Origin: Prorocentrum cordatum
Lineage: Eukaryota > Sar > Dinophyceae > Prorocentrales > Prorocentraceae
Assembly: GCA_963575745.1 (NCBI GenBank)
Contig: CAUYUJ010000681.1
Coordinates: 55,001-75,000, forward strand
DNA length: 20,000 nt
Direction: 5' to 3'
Program-made: the position numbers and the translations under genes
Notes under the pieces: model-generated
Databases searched by the model: none
Told to the model about the DNA's origin: nothing
The model's input: only the letters and a program-made list of their open reading frames with translations
In this document: piece after piece, positions 8,650 through 17,699 of the stretch
Layout: every line of letters begins with the position of its first letter
Position numbering within the stretch: position 1 is the stretch's first letter

Positions 8650-9038
8650 CGGTGCTCTTCCCTTCTGCCCCCTTTTCCCCGCCCCCTTTCGCTCCCCGCC
8701 CCTGCCTGCCCGAGAAGCCATCCACGCAAGACGATCGCGGGGTTGCCCTGGTGCCGGAAGCACGGGCCAAGTTTTCCCCCCCGAGTTCTGGAGTGCCACG
8801 GCCTTCGGGCCGATTCGGGAGTAGCATAGCGTAGCGGCGGATCTCTGAGGTCAGGGCAACCCATGAGCGCCCCACGAGACCCCAGGCCTCTCGCGCGGCC
8901 TTGACCAGCGCCTGGGCCCGCAGGCCAGTGGAGCGCCGCTGCCCGCGCAGGAACCCCTGAGCCCAAACATATCGGCGTCTCGCTTGTTCGGTGGCGCGTG
9001 CAAGGTGGTATGGGGGTAGGGGGAATGCTTCTCGGGAG
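8650..9038. other. GC-rich non-coding DNA
   Basis: Pyrimidine-rich sequence (8650-8710) is followed by GC-rich DNA. Open frames exist on the minus strand (for example across 8606-8875) but no family was recognised. The 8884-8949 piece resembles 9476-9538. Confidence 0.4.
8884..8949 (+). repeat. Diverged duplicate of 9476-9538 (copy A)
   Basis: The two segments share GGCCTC-CGCGCGG, CCAGCGCC, CCCGC-GGCCA, CGCCG and CCCGCGC in the same order with small gaps, roughly 78 percent by eye over 65 bp. This may be an old segmental duplication or a conserved piece of an unrecognised gene. Confidence 0.4.
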
Positions 9039-9102
9039 GCTGCTTCTTAGAAGGCGCTGACCCGACATCTACAGATAAAGCCCGCGCCTTCCAAGGAGCA
9101 GC
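9039..9102. repeat. Imperfect inverted repeat with a third arm copy
   Basis: Arm 9039-9057 (GCTGCTTCTTAGAAGGCGC) pairs with 9084-9102 (GCGCCTTCCAAGGAGCAGC) at 17 of 19 positions around a 26-nt loop. A third related word, GCTTGCTTCTAAGAAGCG, lies immediately after at 9101-9118 and is itself nearly palindromic. It could fold as alternative hairpins. Confidence 0.75.
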
Positions 9103-9118
9103 TTGCTTCTAAGAAGCG

Positions 9119-9690
9119 TCCCCCCCTCCCCTACCTCCTTGTGCGCGTGGCCGACTTGTACTTCCGACGCCCTCTGCCGAGCTCTGCCGCCAGCCGCCGG
9201 CCGGCCGCCCGCCCGCCCTCCGCCTGAGGAAGCGGAGGCAGGGATCCCTCGCACGGCGATGCCCTGCCCAGAGCACCCGCAAACCTCCGATGTCTGGACC
9301 TCTGCGCTGCGGGGCCCCTGGCCCTCCGGACCACCTCCAAACCCCCCGCCCCGGACAATTCTTGAGGGGGGCTCCCGGGCCCGGTGAGGGGCCCCGTGCA
9401 TAAGCCCAAGACGACGGACGCCCCCCGTCTCGACCTCCTCAAGGCGCGGAAGGGTTTTCGGCGCCGTGGAACCTCGGGCCTCCCGCGCGGTCTCGTCCAG
9501 CGCCAGGCCCGCTGGCCACTGATACGCCGATCCCGCGCTGCTCGCGCCCCCGCCCGCGGTGGCGCTGGCCCCGTCCTCTGACCCAGGGAATTCCGAAACC
9601 ACCCACACGCGTCCGCCACGTGATCGTCGAAATTCGAACAGAAACGCCCCCACACTTTGGCACCCTCGGTTTTCGACGCCCGAGCACGGC
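9119..9690. other. GC-rich DNA without recognised gene
   Basis: Several overlapping open frames on the minus strand (to about 9692) result from GC-rich, stop-poor sequence. Translations are Gly/Arg/Ala-rich and no domain was recognised. Copy B of the diverged duplicate lies at 9476-9538. Confidence 0.45.
9476..9538 (+). repeat. Diverged duplicate of 8884-8949 (copy B)
   Basis: See the entry at 8884. The two copies are in the same orientation about 590 bp apart. Confidence 0.4.
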
Positions 9691-9697
9691 ACGCGAG

Positions 9698-9781
9698 ATC
9701 TCTCTCTCTCTCTCTCTCGTTATCTGTATCACTCACTCTCTCTCTCTCTCTCTCCCCCGATATATATATATAGATATATAG
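9698..9781. repeat. CT and TA dinucleotide microsatellites
   Basis: CT runs at about 9698-9718 and 9731-9758 are followed by a TA run at 9760-9781. They form the left edge of the TACATA array. Confidence 0.95.
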
Positions 9782-10305
9782 ATGTCCAAACTCATACATC
9801 GCTAAGCACACATAATCTACAATCAAGTATAAGCATATGCACAGACACATACATATACACATACATGTACTTATCGCAAGCAAATACACCTGCACACAAT
9901 GGCACTGGCATGTACACATACATCTACATATACATTTACATCTGCATGTACAGAAACAAATACATACACGTACACAAGCATACATATATGTTCACGGGCA
10001 TATGCTTATACACATGCATATACATATACCTATGCATGCGCATATACATTTATATATACATATATACATAGAATCATACATATACAATTGAACCGATGTA
10101 TACATATACATGTGCATACCCACATGGATATACATGAAATATACACATGCCTATACATATGTATGTCACCAAGCATATCTATATCCATATCCGTATCCAT
10201 ATCCACATACACAGACACATACATACACATATTCATACAATGAATACATACAAGCACGAACATATACGTGCTTACATACGTACATACAGACGAACAAATA
10301 TATCC
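9782..10305. repeat. Degenerate TACATA/CACATA hexamer array
   Basis: About 500 bp of words such as ACATAC, TATACA, ATACAT and TGCATA repeat with frequent substitutions. The plus strand is poor in G, so frames in both directions stay open and give His/Tyr/Thr- or Cys/Met-rich translations. I read these as repeat translations, not genes. Confidence 0.85.
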
Positions 10306-10384
10306 TTAGACATCCCCGAGCCGTGTTTGCACGGAAGGCCTTTTCTGTGTGTTCTAACGAAATGTGTTGATGTGCAGCTCTGGC

Positions 10385-10548
10385 GTGTGACCGCCGTCGC
10401 CGCCCGTCGTTTGGGCCGTTGTGCTGCTCAGGCGGCGATGTGCCCGCCGTCGCTGCCTCGTCGCCGCCCCTGGTCTGGGACGGTGTGCCGCTCTGGCGGC
10501 GATCTGGCCGCCGTCGCCGCCCCGTCGCCGACCGCCGTCGCCTCGCAT
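10385..10548. repeat. ~60-bp GCCGTCGCCGCC repeat, 2.5 units
   Basis: Units start with CCGCCGTCGCYGCC (about 10387, 10449 and 10509). They continue with TCGTT/TCGCC and a GTGCYGCTCWGGCGGCGATSTG block in the first two units. The third is truncated after GCCGACCGCCGTCGCC. The words are the reverse complement of those at 8010-8162. Confidence 0.65.
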
Positions 10549-11010
10549 AGATTCTCCTTTCTAAGAAACTATAAGAATCTCACTCCCCACCCAGGCATGG
10601 ACAACTCACCCTCTCGTAGTGCAATTAAAATACGATTATGCCCCATCGTCCATCCTAAAGTTGCACCCATACCATCCCAGGCAGGCTGGTATCCGCCCCC
10701 CTCATCCTCAGCCAAAATATACTATGTGAGCGCTCTCGTTGATCCAAAGCACAAGTTGTCAACAACCCTTGCAATTGCAAAACAAAAAATACCCTGCGAC
10801 GTACCCAACCCATGCGCATCAAGTGGCAGGATGAGTAGGCCACCATTAGCAGGCAAATCGACAGTGTAGACGCGGTGAATTGCTGCGCAAACTACATGGG
10901 ATGCGCATGCGTTGCACGACTCACAGGACGACGACCGAAAGAACGAGGATTGAGGCCCCTGGCTCGAAGAATAACAGGGACAGGAACGAGGGGCACGAGC
11001 AGGATGGAAT
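10549..11010. other. AT-richer unique DNA
   Basis: This is the least repetitive stretch near the satellite. A frame on the plus strand stays open to 10869, but its translation (Ser/Pro/Lys-rich, no motif) matches no family I know. No RNA gene was recognised. It forms the left border of the satellite at about 11009. Confidence 0.4.
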
Positions 11011-13626
11011 GGCGAGTAATCTGAATCTGCGTATGACGTCACACCGCTGGGCCCCCCGGCAGCTCTCGAAAGTGGCGACCGTTTCGCAGATCGCGGCCCC
11101 CCAGGGGTGGCGAGATCGAATCTGAATCTGCGTATGACCCCACACCGCTGGGCCCCCAGCAGCCCCCGAAAGTGGCGACAGTTTCGCAGATCGCAGCCCC
11201 CCAAGGGTGGCGAGGTCGAATCTGAATCTGCGTATGACCCCACTCCGCCGGGCCCCCCAGCAGCCCTCGAAAGTGGCGACAGTTTCGCAGATCGCAACCC
11301 CCCTGGGATGGCGAGGTCTAATCGGAATCTGCGTATGACCCCACTCCGCTGAGCCCCCCAGCTGCCCTCGAAAGTGGCGACAGTTTCGCAGATCGCAACC
11401 CCTCAGGGATGGCGAGGTCCAATCTGAATCTGCGTATGACCCCACTCCACTGGCCCCCAGCAGCCCTCGAAAGTGGTGACCGTTTCGCAGATCGCACCCC
11501 CCAGGGATGGCGAGGTCTAGTCTGAGTCTGCATATAACGTCACTCCGCTGGGACCCCCAACAGCCGTCGAAAGAGGCAACAGTTTTGCAGATCGCAGCCC
11601 CAGAAAAATTACAAGGTCGAATCTGAATCTGCGTAAGACGTCACTCCGCCGGGCCCTCCAGCAGCCCTCGAAAGTGGTGACAGTCTCGCAGATCGCAGCC
11701 CCCAAATGGTGGCGAGGTCTAATCTGAATCTGCGTATGACCCCACTCCGCCAGGCCCCCCGGCAGCCATGGAAAGCGGTGACCGTTTCGCAGATCGCAAC
11801 CCCCCAGGGGTGGCGAGGTCTAATCTGAATCTGCGTATGACCCCACTCCGCCGGGCCCCCCAGCAGCCTTGGAAAGTGGTGACCGTTTCGCAGATCGCAG
11901 CCCCCGCTGGGCCTCCCAGCAGCCCCCGAAAATGGCGACAGTTTCGCAGATCGCAGCCCCCCTGGGATGGCGAGGTCTGGTCGGAATCTGCGTAAGAGGT
12001 CACTCTGCTGGACCCCCCAGCAGCCCTCGAAAGTGGCGACCGTTTCGCAGATCGCAACCCCACAAAGATGGCGAGGTCGAATGTGCATCTGCGTAAGACG
12101 TCACTCCGCTGGACCCCCCAGCAGCCCTCGAAAGTAGCGACGGTTTCGCAGATCGCAGCTCCCCAAGGGTGGCGAGGTCGAATCTAAATCTGCGTATGAC
12201 CCCACTCCGCCGGGCCCCCCAGCAGCCCTCGAAAGAGGCGACAGCTTCGCAGATCGCAGCCCCCCAGGGATGGCGAGGTCGAATCAGAATCTGCATATGA
12301 CCCCACTCCACTGGGCCCCCAGCAGCCCTCGAATGTGGCGACAGTTTCGCAGATCGCAGCCCCCCTGGGATGGCGAGGTCGAATCTGACTCTGCGTAAGA
12401 CGTCACTCCGCTGGTCCCCCCAGCAGCCCTCGAAAGCGGCGACAGTTTTGCAGATCGCAGCCCCCCAGGGGTGGCGAGGTTTGATCTGAATTTGCGCATG
12501 CCCCCACTCAGGCCCCCGAGCCCCCCGGCAGCCCTCGAAAGTGGTGACAGCTTCGCAGATCGCAGCCCCCCAGGGGTGGCGAGGTCGAATCCGAATCTGC
12601 GTATGACCCCACTCCGCCGGGCCCCCCAGCAGCCTTAGAAAGTGGTGGCAGTTTCGCAGATCGCCCACTCCACTGGGCCCCCAACATCCGTCGAAAGTGG
12701 CGACCGTGTCGCAGATCGCAGCCCCCCTGGGATGGCGAGGTCTAATCGGAATCTGCGTAAGACGTCACTCTGCTGGACCCCCCAACAGCCCTCGAAAGTG
12801 GCGACCGTTTCGCAGATCGCAACCCCACAAAGATGGCGAGGTCAACTATGACTCTGCGTAAGACGTCAATCCGCTGGGCCCCCCAGCAGCCCTCGAAAGT
12901 GGCGACCGTTTCGCAGATCGCAGCACCCCAGAGGTGGCGAGTTCTAATCTGAATCTGCGCATGACCCCACTCCGCCGGGCCCCCCAGCAGCCCTCAGAAG
13001 TGGTGACAGCTTCGCAGATCGCAGCCCCCCAGGGGTGGCGAGGTCTAGTCTGAATCTGCGTATGACCCCACTCCGCCAGGCCCCCCAGCAGCCTTAGAAA
13101 GTGGTGACAGTTTCGCAGATCGCCTACTCCACTGGGCCCCCAGCAGCCCTCGAATGTGGCGACAGTTTCGCAGATCGCAGCCCCTCAGGGATGGCGAGGT
13201 CTGATCGGAATCTGCGTAAGAGGTCACTCTGCTGGACCCCCCAGCAGCCCTCGAAAGTGGCGACAATTTCGCAGATCGCAACCCCCCAGGGACGGCGAGG
13301 TTTAATCTGACCCTGCGTAAGACGTCACTCCGCTGGGCCCCCAGCAGCCCTCGAAAGCGGTGACAGTTTCGCAGATCGCACCCCCCAAGGGATGGCGAGG
13401 TCTTATTTGAATCTGCGTCCGCTGGGCACCCCAGCAGCCCTCGAAAGAGGCGACAGTTTCGCAGATCGCAGCCCCCTAGGGATGGCGAGGTCGAATCTGA
13501 GTCTGCGTAGGGCGTCACTCCGCTGGACCCCCCAGCAGCCCTCGAAAGTGGCGACACTTACACAGATCGCAGCCCCACAGAGATGGCGAGGTCGACTCTG
13601 GCTCTGCGTAAGATGTACCCCGCTGG
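11011..13626. repeat. 101-bp satellite, ~24 monomers with higher-order structure
   Basis: Monomers set at GGCGAGGTC begin at 11011, 11109, 11209, 11310, 11411, 11509, 11610, 11711, 11812, 11969, 12070, 12171, 12272, 12372, 12473, 12578, 12734, 12835, 12936, 13037, 13193, 13294, 13394, 13484 and 13585 (partial). Most are 98-101 bp. Three are 156-157 bp compound units (11812, 12578, 13037) made of a monomer plus a truncated one. Conserved words include TCTGAATCTGCGTA, CAGCAGCCCTCGAAAGTGG and GTTTCGCAGATCGCAGCC. Two monomer types alternate irregularly, with TATGACCCCAC or TAAGACGTCAC after CTGCG. The minus strand lacks stops in all frames, so frames of up to 222 codons appear; they are not genes. 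Confidence 0.95.
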
Positions 13627-13641
13627 CCACCAAGGGGGATG

Positions 13642-14337
13642 CTAGAGGCCCTCTTGGCGCCGCCGCTCTCCAGGGGCGCGAAGCTCTTGCCCGTCGTGCC
13701 CGCGAGGTCGACGAGGGCCCAGCGCGCCTCGTCCCACGCGAATGGCGAGGGCGATGCCGAAATCCAGCGGGGCAAACCGGAGGCTGACGCCGATGATCGT
13801 AAATGGCAGCGGCTGCGGCACGGGGGTGCGAGAGCGCCATTTGGCCAGGCGGCGGAACGCCTCAAGCGCGGCTCGAAACTGCACGGGGCCCTGGGGGCCG
13901 CGCCGAACAGCCAGCGGACCGTGCCAACCGATGGGCGCCGGCAGCTTGTCGCATCGCTCGCGGTTGCTGCCCGCGAAGAAGAGCCAGCCCGCGTAGCGGG
14001 CCGCGGCCAGGTCCAGCGCGGGCCCAGGTGCGGGCCGTTTGTCCCTCTCCCTGAGCCACTGGTGGAAAGCCCCCCGCTCTTTTGCGATGTAGCGGGCGGT
14101 GCCCCTCTGAACGCGGTGAGCCTGCAGGAAGGTGAGGTTGGTCGGCTCCCAGCCATCCAGCGCTGACACCTCCGCTCGCCTAACTGCATCCCGAGCGGCA
14201 CCTTTCTCGCTCGACGCGAGGGCCGGCAGCTTGCGAAGTTGAGGTAGAGATCGACGCGCTCGTCGCCTGAGGAACAGGGCGAGTTGGAACCCTCGCCAGC
14301 CGCCCACGCACCGCCTCCCCGCACTCGAGGTCGGCAA
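13642..14337 (-). pseudogene. Tyrosine recombinase, N-terminal (core-binding) part
   Basis: The frame contains TFLQAHRVQRGTARYIAKER, then FHQWL, LDLAAARYAGWLFFAG and a segment around RAALEAFRRLAKWRSRTPVP followed by PLPF. This spacing (a helix ending in T..Y, then F..W, a Y/LF helix, and R.L..F..L.. with P.P) resembles the SAM-like core-binding domain of tyrosine recombinases in dinoflagellate retroelements. In a neighbouring frame, ALVDLAGTTGKS (about 13730-13680) may be a remnant of the following beta strands. The catalytic Arg-His-Arg-Tyr set is not present: the gene is cut at the satellite. The call rests on pattern and on position after RNase H. Confidence 0.55.
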
Positions 14338-14554
14338 GGCCAGCCGCTTACTCCGCGCCTCTATCGTCGAGAGGCACGGCCCCGCTACGGGCGATGTCCT
14401 CGACGGCCTCCTCTAGCCGAGACTTGGCCACGGATGGCGACGGGGGCGGCCGGGGGCGCGCGGGCCGAGCGGCGACGGCGGCGTCGGCATTTCGCAACCC
14501 AAACGCAGCACGCCGTCGATCGAGGCGGAGATCCCGGGACACATCGCCCGGCAT

Positions 14555-14733
14555 CCTGGAGGGCCGGTCGGCCAGGTCGAGCCCCGAGGGTTGCCCGGCG
14601 CACCGCGGCGTCAATATCGCCCATGATGCTGATGGCCCACAACTCACGACAAGTACGATTCATAGACTCAGCGGTGGCGCGACCTTTTTCCTGCGGACAA
14701 CACGACGGGCACATTGTCTACCAAGACCAATAC
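14555..14733 (-). pseudogene. RNase H domain remnant
   Basis: Three pieces in three frames follow the usual order of the C-terminal half of a retroelement RNase H. VLVLVDNVPVVLSAGK (14733 down) contains the DN of the motif usually written as DN..L..ALSKGR. KGRATAESMNRTCRELWAI lies in the next frame. QPSGLDLADRPSR (14593-14555) corresponds to the W.PSE.N.ADRPSR ending. At least two frameshifts and stops separate them. The upstream part of the domain (about 15050-14740) is too decayed to recognise. Confidence 0.6.
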
Positions 14734-15247
14734 CCTGGATCCCCGGCGCGCAAAGCCCTGGCCCGATGTCGAACTCCCTTAAGTTGCCCGCGACCCCCAA
14801 GCCGCCCGATGTGTTTGCAGCCCAAGAACCCCACCTTGGCAAGGACCCCCATCCTTCCTCGGCCCCCGCGTCGACCTCGCACAGCTGCGGAAAAGACGTG
14901 CTACCTCGGCGGCGACGACGGACAGCCTCGTCGGAGAGGGCCTTCGAAGCCTTTCGCAGCCCAGCTATCCCACGAGCACGTCGTCGGGCAAATATGGCCT
15001 CATCAACCGAACGCCTCCAGGGCCCAAAACCGCGCGCGACGAATGCGACTTCCTCAGCTCCCCGCGCCCTCGAGACCCCCCCAGCGCCTCCGGATCCAGT
15101 GGCTCCACCCGTAAAGGCGTCTGCGGCAAGGGCCTCGGGGTCGACTGGGCGACGGCGACGGATTCCAGCGAACGCGAGCACGCGGCGGCCATTCTTCAGT
15201 CCTCCTCGAGTTACGGCCGGATGCGCCATCGGCGCGCTCGGGCCCGC

Positions 15248-15957
15248 TCGCAGAACTTGCAAGAGAAGACAAAATGAACATGAGAGGCTTCCCGAGCAAG
15301 GCCGCCCACGCGAAATGCCCAGTGAAGCCCGCGAGCTCGTCGTCTCTGGCCCGCCCCCGCTCGCGCGCGCGAAGGAAAGCCGGGCAGTCTCCCCGCGCGC
15401 GCCCCAACCCTGCTGATCAGAGACGAAGCCAATGAACTTGACCTCGCTCTGGGGAGCTTCGAGCCGCTCGCGCGATCGGCCCCCCCTCTCTAGGGGCGCC
15501 AGCGCCCGCTGGCCCAGGTCGACGGCGGCGGACTCGTCCTGGCCCACGATGGCCACGCCGCCCACGCTCGCCGTCACCGAGGAGCCTGTCTGCAGCCCCT
15601 GGCCCCCGCGGCGGCCCCGCGCGAAATCGCTCCGAACAACGCCCGCGGCCCGCGCTCGAGCCTCCGCCGCCTCTTGCCAGAACAGAGACCATGAGAAGCC
15701 CCTGGCCACTTCCACCGACTGGGGCGTGCTGCACAGGCCCCCGAGAGCTCGGTGGGAACCAGGTCGGGGCACAGACGGACCCTCTCGCGGAGATCGACGC
15801 GAAGAAGGCGAAACCACTTCCCCAAAACACGCGGGGCCAGGAGGCGGTAGAACGCAGCCTCCACGCCCGTGGAGCCGCGCAAACCCGGGGTCTCGAAATA
15901 CTGGTTGACCAAGCGCGCGTCAAAGATAATGCGACAGCCCCCGCTAAACTTGCGCAC
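15248..15957 (-). pseudogene. Reverse transcriptase, frameshifted and catalytically dead
   Basis: The first frame (15957 to about 15747) gives RKFSGGCRIIFDARLVNQYF and then VEAAFYRLLAP, the fingers motif and motif A region; the Asp usual before this segment appears as Gly. A shift at 15750-15715 leads to VARGFSWSLFWQEAAEA (15715 down), the motif B region. ASVGGVAIVG (15571-15542) occupies the place of YVDN-type motif C, with Gly instead of the catalytic Asp. EVKFIGFVSDQQGW follows (15475-15434). In a third frame, ELAGFTGHFAWAALLGKPLM (15344 to about 15248) is the conserved GH..W connection region. The order and spacing fit RTs of dinoflagellate DIRS-like elements. Enzymatic activity is excluded by the motif C loss and frameshifts. 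Confidence 0.8.
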
Positions 15958-16052
15958 GTAATTCTAGGCCCCCGCGGCGGGGGGCCCAGGCGCGGCCGAG
16001 TTGACCGAGCCCCTGTGAAAGATCAAGGAGATGCATTCAGCATGCCGGGAAG

Positions 16053-16178
16053 CCCCCCCCCCCCCCCCCCCCCCTCGACGTTTCATCGACGAAGGGCTTC
16101 GTGCGCGCGATGTCCGTCGGGCCCCGGCGCAAGATCCGACTTCCCCATCGTCCTCAATGCGCGCGCCCCCCCCCCCCC
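16053..16178. repeat. Two long poly-C runs (22 and 13)
   Basis: C runs cover 16053-16074 and 16166-16178, inside the decayed retroelement upstream of the RT. On the minus strand they are G runs able to form quadruplexes. They are likely sites of length change and of sequencing error. A 12-base G run lies similarly at 17739-17750. Confidence 0.95.
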
Positions 16179-16320
16179 TACCTCGGGGTCGCATTCGGGC
16201 GCTCGGGGGGAGCAAGGGGAGCTCTCCTTCTGGCAATCAGCGGGCGACTGGCCCCCGCTCGCCGCAGCTGACGACGGGCTGCCGCCGCGCCGAACAGCGC
16301 AGGTCCAGCGGATGATCGAA

Positions 16321-16825
16321 TATCTCGCAGATGTTGAATGCCAGCTGCCAGGGCTGCGGACTGCCCTCTCGGGGGCCTGACCCCAGGGACGGGGGGGAAT
16401 GAATTGCGCGCGCGCGCAGCGCCTCGGCAACCCGGGCGTCGACCCCCGCCGCGCGGCGCCCTCGGCCGCGCGCCGCCCGGCAGCAAGTCGACGCGCCTGG
16501 CCGGGGCGCCAAGGAGGAGGGAGCAGCTGCCGGCAGTGACTCCCGAGGCGCAGGGGCGCCCGGCATCGCGCGCCCCCGCGGCCCTGACCTGCGCCGCCAG
16601 AGCCGCTGTCGCAACTCCCATCATCGACGGCTCCTGCCGTCTTCAACTTCTCGTTCAGTCGCCTGATCCCGTTCGGCTGGTCGCTCGATTTCCATCGTGA
16701 CCATCGACCGTCGGCGGCGCCAGCTACGCCGCCTGAGCTGCGAGCCAGGGCCCTCGCCTCTCGCAACTTCGCCGCTCCTTCGCCGTGATCATCTCCATGT
16801 GGAGCTGCTCTGAGATGTGGCCCTG
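16321..16825 (-). pseudogene. Gag-like linker region of the retroelement
   Basis: QGHISEQLHMEMITAKERRS (16825-16760) is followed by ERRGPWL, and then in another frame by RARNSFPPVPGVRPPRGQSA (16414 down) and AAGIQHLRDI. Both resemble, in my memory, linker segments with KERRK..EER and FPLP motifs that precede the RT in dinoflagellate retroelement proteins. A stop codon lies just before the first piece. Downstream, DIARTKPFVDETS (about 16118-16080) may be the start of the RT N-terminal extension. No biochemical role is claimed. Confidence 0.45.
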
Positions 16826-16956
16826 TTAAAGCGGCGCCATCAGCAGCCCGCGAGTCTCGGCGGCGCCGAGATAGAGAGATGAAGAGACCGATATTCATGC
16901 CAGTCGTCGCCAACACGACGACCAAGGGTTCGATCTTGATAGCGCCATTCTGCCAT

Positions 16957-17388
16957 CTAAGCGCGACGCGCCGCGTATTCCACGATGGCCAACTCGGGCA
17001 GGTGCAATCGGTCATGCGAGGCGCCGATCTCGAATAACCGCATGCACAGCTCATGGCCCGAGACGCAACAAATTACTGATCGACAGATTTCACTCGCGCA
17101 TCCAACGAGTGTGTCTCGGTTTTTTTTGTTATCGAAAAATGGTGCTGCTTGAGAACGAAGCGCAGACACCAAAAAAACGGTTCTAGGACAGCGCAGGGGC
17201 CAGAAGGCCCACGTCGTCTCGGTCATCAAACGCACCGACGCCGCGAACTCCCGCCTCACTCCCCCTCGTGGCTTACGACCGACCACCGACAGAGTGTGCG
17301 CATCCGGGTCGTCCGCGGCCCCCCCATCCTTCCCGAGCTTCGCCGCCAGGACCTTGGAGCCCCTCTGAAACAGCACGATGCCCTCCAC
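16957..17388 (-). pseudogene. Gag-like domain of the retroelement (PL.CPRT...DRL.LPELA)
   Basis: This 144-codon frame reads well as protein. It includes LAAKLGKDGGAADDPDAHTL, then EFAASVRLMTETTWAFWPL directly followed by CPRTVFLVS, and ends with HELCMRLFEIGASHDRLHLP and ELAIVEYAARRA. The pattern WPL.GPRT at one end and YDQLNL..LA..E...RR at the other is one I associate with the N-terminal polyprotein of abundant dinoflagellate retroelements. The frame continues past 16957 into a hydrophobic segment (EPLVVVLATTGMNIGLFISL, 16936 down) that may be out-of-frame noise. Function in the living element is unknown, presumably structural. Confidence 0.5.
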
Positions 17389-17699
17389 GGAAGCCTACGC
17401 GTCCGCCCCCTCGCTCGTGAGAGGCTCTCCTCGGCTGCACTGGTTGTCGATTAGAGGAGCTGCCAGATTTTGCCGCCCGGGTCGGGGGCATTCTTTTCGC
17501 CGTGCGAGAAAAACTTAATCGCTGTCACTCCATCCACTGAGCCCCCAGGCTGCTTGCCGCAAAACCATAGTGCTGGGCCCGTGGCCTCTTGCGCGACGCA
17601 AGACTCCAAAGCGCTCTGGCATTCCAGGATGGTCGGGAACCACTGCTCCCCGTACAAGCCAGCATCTAGGCTACTCCACCGCGACACACCCGACCTGTG

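Noticed and set aside
11011-13626. Pol III B-box (GGTTCGAATCC) in the satellite, suggesting a tRNA-derived origin
   Set aside because: The monomer has GGTCGAATC with one T missing in nearly all copies and no A box or cloverleaf was found.
5651-13626. CRISPR-like arrays
   Set aside because: All arrays are head-to-tail tandem repeats without unique spacers, and the genome is eukaryotic.
11318-13840. Many minus-strand frames of 70-222 codons in the satellite as genes
   Set aside because: They are cyclic translations of the 101-bp monomer in three frames; length and location follow repeat structure only.
16321-16380. FNICEIFDHPLDL frame as a conserved domain start
   Set aside because: The overlapping frame with FPPVPGVRPP and AAGIQHLRDI fits better with the rest of the retroelement, so this is probably its shadow.
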